A stretch of 64,000 nt of DNA from the NCBI GenBank assembly GCA_001574975.1, contig KQ965733.1, forward strand, positions 561,012 through 625,011. The letters run 5' to 3'. Both the position numbers and the translations under genes were made by a program. The notes beneath the pieces are model-generated. The model saw only the letters and a program-made list of their open reading frames with translations, was not told the DNA's origin and did no database searches. This stretch comes from Gonapodya prolifera JEL478 (taxonomy: Eukaryota; Monoblepharomycota; Monoblepharidomycetes; Monoblepharidales; Gonapodyaceae). Shown here one piece after another: positions 38,301 through 50,599 of this stretch. Position 1 is the stretch's first letter. Every line of letters starts with the position of its first letter.

Positions 38301-41300
38301 TCTTCTTCAAAAGATTGGTACTCGACATAGTGTAGAACTCTATCAGACGAGTAACTGTAAGTCGCGAAAATTTCGGATGGAATTCCATCTCGATCGACAC
38401 GGATCTTTGCCCGAGTGACCAAACTGGAGTCCGGAACGAACTGCTGCGTCTCCTTCCAGGCTGCGACTTGTTCCAAATCTTCGCATTTGAGGTAGTCTGT
38501 GTCGAAGGTGCCTGCAAGCATAATTCGCTTCTCCGGATAAATAGCTTGCTTGCTGGAGTACTCATAAATGGCTGTGTATCCACTGGAAAACTGCTCCCAA
38601 ATTAGACGGTTGGTTTTATCGAAGAAAGCTTGACTGTGAGGTTTATCCTTCGGCCCTGGCTTCCAGTCCAAAGGTTTTTGACCTAAAGAAAGGCAGCTCA
38701 GTCAACAAATATAGCTTCCCGGACAACTGACTGAAAACGCACCTTTGTACCGCGACATACATGTAAGGGACGATTTTGTAGACTGCACCCGCACACTGAA
38801 TGCGTTGCGATTCCGGAAGTCGAAGAAGTCAATCCTATGTACTCCGTTGACGTTACCGCGGAACAACCATTGCCCTTTAGAGAAGTAAAACACCCTTTGC
38901 AAACCCCGCAATCTGGACTCCAGGGTTGTCACACCCGACAGACGGTGGTATAAAAGGTACTTTTTCAGCTGGATCGAAATCCAACTACTTGCTCCGAAGA
39001 TAAGGGATAGAATATGACGGGAAATAAACGACTTCCGAGCTGATGAAAGCTCTCGACCGAAGCGTGCATCTGCGATAAGGGCCAGGAAAACCAAAAGCAA
39101 TGAGACCCGCAAGGAAGACAGTATTTTAACGCTACTGGACGGATCTTCGTCGAATGCATAAGGATCCTTAAGCATCTGCTGGGGGCGAGGGGGAACCCGG
39201 GTATCCCGTGAGGCGGAAAGAATTTCCCCTGTAAACGAGCCGATCTCCAATGATACTTCCGCTGCAAGAAGACTGCGAGCCTGATTTGGCGTCGATCGAT
39301 TGCGAAGATCCTGTTGTTGCGATAAATGAGTATATCCGTCATTTGCCAAAGTTGAACCGAAGACCCACTTCAATTCCCCTGAGAATATTACTTATAGGAG
39401 ACAATCCTCGCCCTCCTCGTAGAAGATCAAGTACTAGGGGCTGTAGATTTTTTGAGAAGATAAGCTCGGTGTTGCAGTGCAGTCGATTCATTTCCGACCG
39501 TCCCCTGCTTGTTACATCCAGCGAGGTGGCACTCGCGAGTCTTGAATTCCCAGATCCATTGCTTTCTCCGCTAAGGCCACCGCGCTTGAACAGAATGTGT
39601 GCGGCAGTTATCGCATCGGAGTGACTGTAGTCTTTAGCACACTCCAGATATTCATGGGCGAGAACTTCGAGAATAAAGGCACCCTCGTCCTGGCAACCCG
39701 CAGGAATAGATGTAAAAATTTCGAGGGTTCCAGTCTCCCTGATCATGGAGGCAACAGCCAGCATGGTTCTGCCAAGTTCCGTTCCAACTTCAGCAGGGAC
39801 GACGTAAACTATGATACGGCCCGCCCGGAACTGATCCACCGCTTCAACCATGTGCTCCACAAGGCGTGGGAAAGCTGCACGCTCCAGAGAAGAAAGATTG
39901 AGAGGTGCCGACGTCACGTGTCCAATGATATCCCACATAAAGTGGGATTTCGGCTCAATGCGGTGAAACAGTCGTCGCTGCTGGCGCAGATCCCAAAACA
40001 AGAGTTCGCGTTCGCGTTCACTGTTCTCGCTAGAAGGCTCGCCTATCCTCTTGAAGCCACTGGTATTCAAATTGGGGGATAAACGGAACTCTCTCTGTCT
40101 TAGGACGGAATCTCTCCATGAGAGTGAAATGGCGCAAAGAGCAAAGATCCAGGTCGAACCAGCACTAATCACCAAGAGCCAAAGCTTGGATCCCGTGAGA
40201 ATAACCGCAGCTGTTGACCCTCCTACACCAACGAGGAATACGAAAAACATTATGGTATTCAGTGCACCCTCATTGGCAATGAACAGTTTGTGGAACAGAG
40301 CAACCAGAAGCCCGGCGTAGCTGAAGCTGGCAATCGCATACGGAATGATGGTGTTGGGGTTGCCATACATCGATCGCGCACCAATCAGAGTGATTATGGT
40401 GAACACAACTAAGAGCTCTGCCAAGAACAAGGAAAGCTCTTTGACGTAGACTGCTCTTGAACCTCTCTCGTACTTTGATATAATCTCTTGAGGAGGAGCA
40501 CCTTTCTTCAAGCGATGATTCTTTCCAGACATGTCAGATGCGTAGATATGGAGGAGGGCGATCTCAAGAAAACCGGTGCCAACAAGAATGAAAAGAGTGG
40601 CTAAACGAATACCCGTGACGAACTGCTGGTCTTCGATGGGACTGTTAGCATTGACAGCTCCAAAAAGTACCGTGCTTCCCGTCGCAAATAGTGTCGCCCA
40701 CCGATCCATGAAAATGAAGAGGAAATATAAAATGCCAAAAAGAATCGCAGGACCTTCGATACTGAAGAAGACATCGCCACGATTCAGTTTCTCCGCTTGG
40801 TATTTTCCTTTGATCTTGTTGACGGCTTGGGAGACCATGGAATCCCATTCCTTACCAAACCGTGTTGGTTCTGAAGTGCCTTGCATGGGGATGTACCACT
40901 CCATGAGTTGTTTTTCCCATTTCCACTGCATCACACGGTCTTTGATAATGTCTCCCGATTTCCTGCCTCGGAAAAGGTACATTCTCCTCTGGCCAATGGT
41001 CGTATCGACTTTCTTCGAATAGTACTCCCGAGCTGCGCGCTTCCACAGCCTCAGACGCTCCTGGTATTGGGGATGTGACTCAGGGAAGTGGGATGGTTTG
41101 GGGTGTTTGCGCTCAAAAAGCGAAATGACAGCGTTTTCGTTGGGCACTGAGATTCGCTTCGGCCAGTCCAGGAGACTTTTCGAAATAGAGCTGAGCTGTA
41201 GTTTTGAGGCGAGGGGAATGGTGAGACTCTGCAAACGACATCGATGATCAGCAATCACAGATTCAAAACGCACTCTCTGAAGCAAGAACAAATCCGCGAT

Positions 41301-44300
41301 GAGCAAAGTGCCGATGTAGAATGCGAAGACTTGCGGAGAAGTGGCTCTTGGAAGTCCGTACTTCGTCACCAATGGAGCAGCGATTAGGAAAATCACAGAA
41401 ATGAAAACGGCTTGTGGTCCTTCACTGTTTAACACAGCAATTCATCGTTTACAAGATCTTCCGCCAAAGCAAGAACATGAGATTCCCACCTCAAGAAAAA
41501 GTATCTCGAAGTATCTCTCAGAATCAGGAGTGTCCCGAACAGCATCATATAAACAATGAACGAAAACGAGTACGGAGCTAGCAACAACTCCGGCCACATC
41601 GCCTGCCAGCCACCTTGAAGTCTGCTTATTACCACAAAAGGAATGGTCATGACAATGGATGAAATGGCAGCAACGATGAACGTCATAGATAGCTTCTGGA
41701 ATATGAGCTCGAAGAACACCGGATACGCCTTGCTATAAATATAGAGCGACGCAGACCGTGCAACTAAAATTCACGACCAAAACTTAAAGAATCCCGCATT
41801 TCGCACAATTTTAGAAAAGATGGTCTCACTTGAATTCAGAATAGCACCGACGATAGGAAAGCATATCAACAGAACGATGGAAATGTGACTCTGAAGTTCA
41901 TTACTAAGTCTGTCCGTGTAAAAGATGCCAGAGCCGAAGATTGTGATTAGAACGATGTCAACAATGACTGGATAAACAAAGATGAACGAATTTATAAACT
42001 TGGTGAAGATATCCCGTGTGAGTCAGTGGGCCAGGAACGCAAATTTGGAAAGAGTCTCACATCTTTCGCCACATCACGGTAGCTGGCATCCTTTTCGTGT
42101 TCAGTTTCCAGGTTGTCAGGGCGATCGTCCATTTTGATGGTTTCCGAGCGAATTGTTTCATGCAATGGCCGAGATAGCTCTATCGACGTGGCGTCGAAGA
42201 GCTGATTCAAATTTCGCTGAGTTGTGGTCATTTCCAAAGCTACCGCCACTTGGTCGCTGTCTGGAAGGAATCGTGGATTCTTTTGCTTGCTTGCCACTTT
42301 CAGCTCTTCCCACGCCAGCCTGCGGCAGACCTTCCACAGAGACATGAAGAAAAGGCAGCCCAAACGTACTCCAACAGGAGATTTCAGCATGGAGTCGATA
42401 AAGTTGATGAGCGCTTGGAACTTTTGCCGTCCGTGCCACATAAGCATGTGCCGTCCGATTTCCATGTACAGTTTACCCTCGAAAGCGTTGGTGGCACGAA
42501 ACTCTCCCCTAACGAAGTCCATCACTTTAGCTTCGTAGTCTCGTTTCGCCGTAAGCTCGTATGTCGCAAGGTCTGTCACATAGCGCTGCACAAGCCAGGC
42601 ATAAGACCGCACAGCGACATCCGCATCTGAACGCAGGGCTGCGTCGCAGCGCAAGTCTCGAAAGAGTTCCAGTGAAACCAAATCTGTCGGGGATGAGTCC
42701 TCAATCTCACGGGGGATTCGAGAAGGCATCGGAAGTTGGTTGATGGGGCTGTTGGAATCCGCAGAAAGAAGAGCAGCAATAAATGCTTCTCCCACAACGG
42801 CGAGTGACCGATCCACGCCACAGCGGTGCTGTAAGTATAAGTTGAATACTATCTCCTCGGGCCGTGGATGATTATCTTATGGAATATCATTTTGGACACG
42901 AAGTTTGAGTGTCAACAATGACAAATGCTTGCCCCCTAAAGCTGACAGACTCACCTGATACAAAAATGACCATAACGTTGTCTTCGAATTGAGCACTAGT
43001 TCCTCCAACTCCCCAAACAGGTGCATATGGGACTTCCTTTTCCGCTTCGTCATGCATAATGAACGCGGCCCTACTAGCCATGAACACCTGAACCATATCC
43101 TTTTCCAGGTCTCTTTTCAGCCTCGCTGCAGAGCTTACAAAGGTAACAAAAGCTCCCCTTGCCGCACCTGGCAAAATCTCCGGGGAAAACGGCCATCCTT
43201 CCCGTGCCAAGTCTAACGCTCTCACAAATGCCCGAAACTGACCCGTCGTTTGATCCGCTCCGGGTGCAGGAGGCACGTCAGTCGAAGTTTTGAAACTTGA
43301 AAGAAGTTGCCTCTCCAGAAGTCGGCACATCGCATCAAATACGATGCCTGCCACCACGCAACTTCGCCTTGGACATGGCGCACCACCCAAGAATCCAACA
43401 CTAACAGCATTTCCAACTGCCAATGCCTTACAACTTGCATGAAGCAGCTCAATCTGTCCGGCCAGTCCGTCTCCCGGTCGCAGCGCCAACAAAGTCCCAT
43501 CCGTCGCTTTCCTGCAGGCTCTATCAAAGTCCGCCCTGGTTGGCCCACCTGGTGCTACAGGCTTAATGTAAATCGACCCTCTAAAATCGTCCTCGCCATT
43601 GACAAGCTCGAAAGCTTCCGCGAAGGCAGGCACGGTGGCCTTGACTTGCGCCAGCACTGCCCAGGTAGCTTGCACCGAAACAACGCCACCCGCAGAGTCT
43701 CTCGCACACTCTTCCCTCCACATTCTTTCCACCTTCTCCTTGAGTTCCATGACCGCCGGATCTCCAGTGGTCCATTCAAAAATGTCACCATCGCGCGCCT
43801 TTGGTGGGAGAGGTGCCAAGTCCGCCAGGTTTGAGTAGGATTCATCCCGGGCCAGCCAAGCAATCATCTTTCGGTCATCTGCCCACTTGAGCCGATGTTT
43901 GTCGATGGCGGGGGGTAGCGTCGCTCCGCGATAGTGTGTCACATCGAAGCAGGCGAAGTCAGACCGAAGGGTGGCTTCGTCGAGGAGGGTTTTCAAGAGC
44001 GCGTCATGTTCATGGCGTTCAGTACCGACACGGTAACGTTGGATTGGGAAAGCATCCTGAAAGTCACGAGGATTTTGATTACGAAGTATGGGTCAATCAC
44101 TACATACATCCAACTCACCCCTTCAACCACTGCCGCGGAGTCCGCGAAGAAGACTCCGTTCAAATCGTCTCTGCAAAGCTCAAAAACGTCCTTGTACGCA
44201 GCACAACGATGAGCCCTGGCCGTCGCAGTCGACCCATAAATCTCAGCTCGAATAAAGATAGGCACGCTGTGATCCCCAACACGAGCGACGCGCTTAACAA

Positions 44301-45141
44301 CAGCAGCGGCTCGCTTGGAAGCCTCCTTCAGTTCCTTGGGATCCGCGCCGACTATGTTGGTAAGGAGGACACCAATTGCGGCAAAAACGCCTCCGGACGA
44401 TTTAGCGGAGAGAATCTCGTTCAAGATGTGTTTTAGGACATCCTTGGCATCAATACGAGACATATCAACAGCAGCCAATACGAGCCGAAGCCCATCCGAG
44501 CCTCGCACAGAGACACCGTGTTCCGGAAGGGAAACGCCTGAGTCAGACGGGTCGCCCGGTCCCGGGATTCCACGTAGACCAGTTGGGCTGGAATGTGGTA
44601 GTGTCATTCCAGAAATGGATGATGTGTCGCTGCGAGCGTCGAGCGGACGGCGAGGAGAGAGGGAGCGGGCGCCCGGCGATGCCATGCCAGGTGCGCCGGC
44701 GGTAGACGCGCGAGCGCGAGGGGTGAGGAAGCGAGGGTCCGACGAGAGTTCCCCATTGACTTGGAAAGGTGACGGGCTCATGGGAACAGTTCCATCTGAG
44801 GAGACGTTACTCATCCGACGTCCATCGGTGAAAGATTTTCGAGGAGGTGGTTTCGGTCCAGTATGGGAGGCATCGGGGGATCGACCAGTAACACCGGAGG
44901 CGTTTCTGCTTCGGCGGTTAACTGGCGCGCGGTACTCCGATCCCCCACCATCAGAAGTGAAGCCGGAGTCCGACTCGTAGTCCACTGCAAGGTGGGATGA
45001 TGGGCCGACTGTTCCTCCGTCAGATTCATTGTCTGATCCCGAATCCTCGGCGTCGGTGTCCCAATTCGCAAAGGAGCGACGGGGGAATTTGCGAATGCCG
45101 AACCACGATTTGGATGTTTGAGCTGTCTCAGATTTAGACAT
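35346..45141 (-). CDS. Giant multi-spanning glycosyltransferase with C-terminal PelF/GT4 domain (Gt4c-like)
   Basis: One gene of about 15 exons encoding ~2,900 residues. Start ATG 45141 (MSKSETAQTSK). Exons read with agreeing phases: 45141-44119, 44056-42955, 42848-42061, 41998-41830, 41763-41490, 41424-~39365, 39228-38743, 38682-38158, 38086-37486, 37418-~37315, then several to 35346. Order: ~190 disordered residues; a soluble part; repeated hydrophobic segments (FINSFIFVYPVIVDIVLITI, FFELIFQKLSMTFIVAA, FAFYIGTLLIADLFLL and others); a long mixed region; then a GT-B domain beginning GTYPTGGGGVGSC, with HEVGLAYSL, LILWDHGILWRER, VVNGMNVAKFKP and SSITEGLPLALGEAG (E-x7-E). WDHGI-x-RER is the PelF-type EHGI-x-RER motif. 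Giant PelF-like proteins of this layout include, from memory, Gt4c of the Aspergillus galactosaminogalactan cluster. Product polymer here is inference. Around 37.3 kb the only frame-restoring intron is 33 nt, so that border is unsure. Confidence 0.8.
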
Positions 45142-45395
45142 GCCCGGTTTCTATATGAGTATTCGGGACGAAACCGAGTGTGAGCGCCAAGTATGAAAAG
45201 GGCAAAGGCGCCCCGACCGTGGATGCCGAAGGCACTTCCGACATAAAGACATCCACGAAAAAAAAACTACATTTCGAGACGACGGGGTCCATGACCGCTC
45301 GATGTGGTGGTCCTGTGCCTCGTTCACTTTCTTACAAAGTGCGGTCTTCCGAGCTTCCCGCGCAACAGCGCGTCCTCGGGTCACAACATGCGACA

Positions 45396-45941
45396 TCAAA
45401 AGAAGTACTGGCTCGACAGCTCAGTAGAAATTTGCACTCCGTGACGTACTTTCATCGTAACGATGTTCCCCCTTTGACCAACGCTCACCTTCTTCTTTGC
45501 CGTTGCAATCCACTTCGGCAGCTCCTCCCACCGAAGCACAAGAACGTCCGCCTGCCAGTCCAAACTCCACTGAAGGTCCTCCCATTGCCCAAGCCACACA
45601 CCAAATGATCTGATAGCCGCACGAGAGAACGAAGGATACCGATAGCAGGGGTATTTGGCCAGTTTCTTCTCGAGCGTCGACTTCCCCTGAAGTTCTGGCT
45701 CTATTCGATCGTCCAAGAGGATGGCATCCTCCTCCGTATCTGTGTCTGTGGTGCGAGCTGTTCCCATTCGTCGCCATATAGAGGACGTACCCCCATGAGT
45801 TGGCTGTGGGACGGAGGGCAGTTGGAGCTGTCGCGTCGCTGTCCCGTCCCTCTCACTGCTGCTGGAGCTGCCCATTAGCGGGGAGTCCCTCACGAGGGAA
45901 AGACTCGAGGTCCTTTGCGGGACTCGTTCAGCTTCCCCCAT
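45396..45941 (-). CDS. Hypothetical 181-residue protein upstream of the GT4 gene
   Basis: Single open frame from the ATG at 45941-45939 (MGEAERVPQRTSS) to the stop at 45396. The N-terminal ~70 residues are Ser/Thr-rich and disordered; the C-terminal half looks folded, with YPCYRYPSFSRAAIRSFGVW and WEELPKWIATAKKKVSV. I do not recognise it. It ends 255 nt before the start of the giant glycosyltransferase on the same strand, so a spliced 5' extension of that gene cannot be excluded, but the stop codon argues for a separate gene. Confidence 0.45.
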   Translation of the reverse strand: MGEAERVPQRTSSLSLVRDSPLMGSSSSSERDGTATRQLQLPSVPQPTHGGTSSIWRRMGTARTTDTDTEEDAILLDDRIEPELQGKSTLEKKLAKYPCYRYPSFSRAAIRSFGVWLGQWEDLQWSLDWQADVLVLRWEELPKWIATAKKKVSVGQRGNIVTMKVRHGVQISTELSSQYFF

Positions 45942-47098
45942 CCTTCAAATGAGGCCCTCTTCCTCGTAGAAATGTCGTCGGCAATCGAGGGAAAGTCCCC
46001 GACAAGCGCGGTGAACTCGTGAAAGGGGATGGGTTTTGTCGCTTGGGTAGAATTGGGCCCTTTCCACCAAAATAGTCAAAGTTGGCTCAGCCTCTTCATA
46101 ATTCCCCGCTTCCATATTGGGAATCTATTGAGACCATATTTTCGTCGGTAGTGACTCTTTACTCTCGAGAATTTTATTTTTCGCCACATTTGTCTGTCCA
46201 AGTCCGCGGCTCCATGACAACCGGAGCTCCTCTCCTGCTATCAGTCCCAACCCCTTAGAGCCTTTTAACGCAGAGCTGAATTGCGTTCATGATTGCAGAA
46301 TGTGCACCTTGTGTAAGTAGAATCATCTACGTTGGTGCCGTTCATTACAGATGAGAGGAGAAGAGAGCTGGCTCATGCAAAAACAATCGATGGTGCGATG
46401 GCCCATGATGGCGATGGAAGGAGTGCTTTGTGAGCATAAAGGGAGCGCAGAACTAAAAGGAGCATAAAAGGGGAGGGAAAATGCTTTGGGCCCTCCCAAA
46501 TCTACCAGCAGCTTGGTGATCGCACCTTTGAACAGCTGAGAGGGTACGCCCCCACACATGAATAAGCAGCCGAGGAGCTTGAAAGAAGATTGGAGACAGC
46601 ATTTTGACTATATATAACATTTACGAATAATTGTGGTGTTGTCTTCAACGGGAATGTGATTACACCACCACCATCACTATAGTTTCAATACAGTCAAAGA
46701 AGGGGTTGAACTGAAGTATAAGAGTGAATTACAAAACTACAAACTCTCTTTGTGCATGTAAACAGACGCTCGGGCTTGAGACCCAAATACGCCACAAACG
46801 CCACCTCTCCCCGAACCCCTCACTTGCACAGGTACTTGTGTAAGTAAACACAACCTGTACTCCTCGTCTCGATTTCACTGCATACAACTCCACGAGACAT
46901 TGCAAATTGCTGTTTCCGGTAAGTTCCGCCCTTCCGTCCCTCGTGCTGCCTGCACTTGCCCCTTATCTGCTGAGGGTGTCTCATTGGCCTGGATGCGGAC
47001 CGTATCATCCACTTAAATTGAACCGGTATCACGAAGCCGATCATCCGATCAAGAGCCGCCATTAAATTATTTGGGCTCAACGCAGACAGTCGTCCACG
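45942..47098. other. 1.1-kb intergenic region, divergent promoters
   Basis: Between the minus-strand hypothetical gene and the plus-strand lipase. Relatively AT-rich in the middle (46.1-46.75 kb). Short open frames have no domain. It should hold both promoters. Confidence 0.5.
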
Positions 47099-48747
47099 AT
47101 GAGGGTTGGCGGCATTATCACGGCACTGCTCGCGCTTGCACCTCTGGTCGCGAGTGCGCCACTGACGCGGAGACACTACCAGGAGGTTATCGATGGATAT
47201 GAAATTGGCGCTGACATTTGGAAACGACACACAGCTGTCAACGTCACTGCCGCCGAGTTCTACAAAACGCCGGCCAACTTCACCAAATCGTCGAAGCCGG
47301 GAGACCTCTTGAAGTTTGAACAAATCTCAAGAGCGCCACTCGACCTCCAGTATGCCATCCCACCTTCGCTTACCCTGTACAGGTGAGAAGCCCTGTTCGT
47401 GACATCATGGGAAGCCGTCGTCGCTCACGTTTCTCGCAGGATGATGTATGTTTCGGTGGACATCAACAACCTCACAGTGCCTGCAACAGGTTTCATCTTA
47501 CTTCCATTCACACCCGCCGCGAAAGGGCTGAAGAACAGCAGCGCGTACCCAACTCTTGTATGGACCCACGGAACAGCTGGTGTGACACGGGACTGTGCAC
47601 CAACCCTCTTGCGTGGCTTGTACTACGACTTTGAAGGGCCGTTTGAGTTTGCACTTGAGGGATACGCCGTTGTCGGTACGTTCACAGTGGTGCGACGATG
47701 GCGTCTTCCTCTAAATATGGACGATCATACCACTCAACCCTCCTTACAGCCCCCGACTATGCCGGACTCGGTTCTGACACGCGGTTCGACTATGTCGCAG
47801 GACCTCCCCACGCCGACGACGCTTCCTACTCCGTGGTTGCCGCGCGCAAGAGTCCTATCGCCCACCTTCTCACGTACGAGTGGGCAGTCATCGGACACTC
47901 GGAGGGAGGAATGGCTGCTTGGTTTGTGAGTACACCAACGCATTTTGTGGTTGTTTGGTATCTGCTCGTGCACCCTGCTCATTCACCAATCCGCAACCAG
48001 ACCAACGAGGCCGAACACGTTCGCCCCGTGGGAGGCTTCATCGGAAGCGTCTCGGTTGCTCCGGCTCTCTTCACCAGCGCGTACAACGGATCCCTCGACT
48101 ACACCCGCCCCAATGTTTCAGACGGCATCGCACCAGTCGTCCCAGCGTCTGACCCCCCTCCGAACATCGATCCTCCGCCCGCTCCTCTCGACACTGGCCT
48201 GTACTACCTCATGTTCTCCATTCAGTCTGCAGCCAGGCTCAACAAATCCATCATCCCCGAGAACTATCTGACAGAGAAGGGCAAAGTTGCATACCATCTT
48301 CTTGAGCAAGGCGGGTGCTACATCGCAGGGCAGTACACCACGTCCAACATGACCTTTGAGGACCTTTTTACATCAAACGACGCCATCGAGGCGTTGCGTG
48401 GACCATGGTTGGCTAGGATCCAACCTGGAGGTGGCGCGCGGAAACTCGGCGGACCCATGCTGGTGATTCAGTCGATCGACGACGAGGCGGTCTCCTTCCC
48501 TGCCGTTTTGAGCGCCTTCCGGGGAAACTGCCAGGCGCAGCCCGAAAATCAAATCGGCCTTCATCTCTACTCGGAACTCACGCACGACGGTACCATGTTC
48601 GGTTCCAAGTACGACTACGTTAACTTCCTGGACGCTTTGTTTAACAACCACACGGCGGCATTCCCAGTTGCGGGCAAGTGCGAGGAGACTTTCATTCCAT
48701 CGGGAACCACGAGCTTCAAGACGTACTTCAGTTATGAGCTGAACTAG
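47099..48747 (+). CDS. Secreted LIP-type lipase
   Basis: Extracellular triacylglycerol lipase/esterase of the fungal secretory lipase family. The ATG at 47099 starts a signal peptide (MRVGGIITALLALAPLVASA). Four or more exons: 47099-~47381, from ~47440, from ~47749 and from ~48000 to the TAG at 48745-48747; about 450 residues, the family's usual size. The alpha/beta hydrolase features are LVWTHGTAG, the APDYAGLG strand, the nucleophile elbow GHSEGG (usually GHSQGG), the acid in QSIDDEAV and the histidine in ELTHDGT. Several N-x-T/S sites suit a secreted protein. The first of a run of secreted or surface genes that continues to 59.5 kb. Confidence 0.85.
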
Positions 48748-49262
48748 GCGTGGGAGCGTGACATTGGATCGTGTTTTGATACGGTGTGGATTTTGAGATA
48801 TCTATTTATCTATTGGAATTTTGCCGAGCTGAATACATCATGACATTACACCGGTAGTTGAGACAACAGAAAGGACGTTTTTGGAACCTTCACTTATCAG
48901 CATGCATTCAAGCGGTTCTCCGCCAGATACACCGCCATCAGACGAATTCCCACAGTCTCCTCAGGTAGCAGTTAGGGCCTTCTTTTGTTCCCCCCGTTCT
49001 TGGCGGACCGAAATGGTCTCAAATACATAATTATTCGAATCTGTGACCTTTTGGTCAATCAGTAGACAGCGTAACGTTTCTTGAATCATTTCACAATTTT
49101 CCGCATCGCCCGCCGATGAGTGCGCCCACAACACGGCCGTGACCGCAGACAGGCCATGGCTGCTATCTATGCTCCTCTACCCGCTCCTCCATCCATTCTT
49201 AAACCGGGTGCTTGCATTTCAGGGCATCCATCCAGCTGCACTAGCTGACTCCTCGCTGCCCC
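48748..49262. other. Intergenic, no gene seen
   Basis: Spacer between the lipase stop and the Cys-rich protein start; AT-rich near 48.8-49.1 kb. No supportable feature. Confidence 0.5.
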
Positions 49263-50386
49263 ATGAAGACCATCGCACTCATTGTCGTCCTTGCCGTGTT
49301 CTCCATCCAGACATGCACCACCAGAACATATCAACCTCATCCTGAAAACCGTCTCTATCAGAGTCGAAGCAGTGAGGCGTTGTTCCAAGATGGCATCTTG
49401 CAGCGACTCGCTCCCAAGTTGGCCGTGAGAATGCAGCCACGACAAGCCACTTGCGTTTCCGACCACAAGTATTGCGCCGGAGGCGTGAGTCGTGTTGGAA
49501 TGTTTCTTAGCACTCAACATCTTACTGACCCTCCCTTCAAGTGCATTCCTAACACAACCGTTTGCGTGAGTACATCAAAACAACCGCTCAACTATCCAAT
49601 CTCGCCATATAACTTCCAATAACTCCCCAGTGTGCGACCACCTTCGGCGGTGGCTCTTGCCCCGAGACATTCGTCTGCACCCAAACTGGCTGTTGTCCTC
49701 AAGCAACTCCAACCGATTGCGGGCACGGAGTGTGCGCGGCAGACCTGGCCACATGCCCAAACGCGACCATCGGTGGTGGTGGGACATGTCTCACAGGAAC
49801 CGTATCTTGCGGTTCTTGCGCGGCAACAACGGGAGTGGCCTCTGGCGGGGTGGCTGACGGGTGCTGTCTGGACCCGTCGTTTACATGCGTAAGTAGCTCA
49901 GAATCTAAAGCGCAGTGTCCCGGATTTCATCTGTTTGCTCCCTAGTGTCCAACAAATCTCGGTGGAGGCTATTGCGCACCAGGCCGCGTTTGTGCCGCCA
50001 ACGCGACCTGCTGCCCCCTGGACGCGCCAAATTTTTGCGGAGGAAGGTGTCGGCAGGCTGAGTGCAATGCGTCAAGGTGTGTGTGCGATCGCCATATTTC
50101 CCTGCGTCTCACGCAAACGTGTAAACGTTGCTTTTCTCCAAGCACTGCTTTCAGGAGTCTGACCGCCTTTACGGGACCTTATCCGACACCAACGCACTCC
50201 TCAAATATCAGCGCAATACTGACAACATCAATTGTCACTACTTCAACGGCTTCCCCCACAGCCACAGCAACTTCCGGAGGACTTGTTGCTCCTGGAAAGC
50301 CCGCCGGCGCAAACATCAGTGCACACAGGCTTACAAACCTTTTGGTTTTCATATTGGTGGTTGCGATGATGGCGTTTGTGTGGTAA
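49263..50386 (+). CDS. Cys-rich GPI-anchored cell-surface protein
   Basis: The ATG at 49263 starts a signal peptide (MKTIALIVVLAVFSIQTC). A repeated Cys-rich region follows, with C-x4-C, CC and GGGSCPETFVC / GGGYCAPGRVC units, so two related modules of about 50 residues. The C-terminus is Ser/Thr/Pro-rich, then a hydrophobic tail LTNLLVFILVVAMMAFVW at the very end, the pattern of a GPI-anchor signal. Splicing: exon 49263-49484, a 24-nt exon 49542-49565 encoding CIPNTTVC, then an exon from 49631; both surrounding introns are phase 0. Likely a cell-wall or plasma-membrane surface protein; ligand unknown. The second Cys module and the anchor are joined by introns near 49.89-49.95 and 50.07-50.15 kb. 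Confidence 0.75.
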
Positions 50387-50599
50387 CACACCACATACTA
50401 ATCCCAAGAAACGTTGGATCATGGTGTGATAGTCTTGTATTTGCAGTAACTACTAACTAGTGCTTCATGTGTTAAAAAGGAGAGATTTGTGCTTCGTGTG
50501 ACAAACGCGTCGCACGAGTGAAGTTTATGCCATGCAAAACGATGCGCTCTACTATGCAATACAAAACGGTGGTGTTATGCCGCACGTCGGACCCAGATG

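Noticed and set aside
46323-47323. Minus-strand frames upstream of the lipase
   Set aside because: No recognisable content; they overlap the lipase start or promoter.
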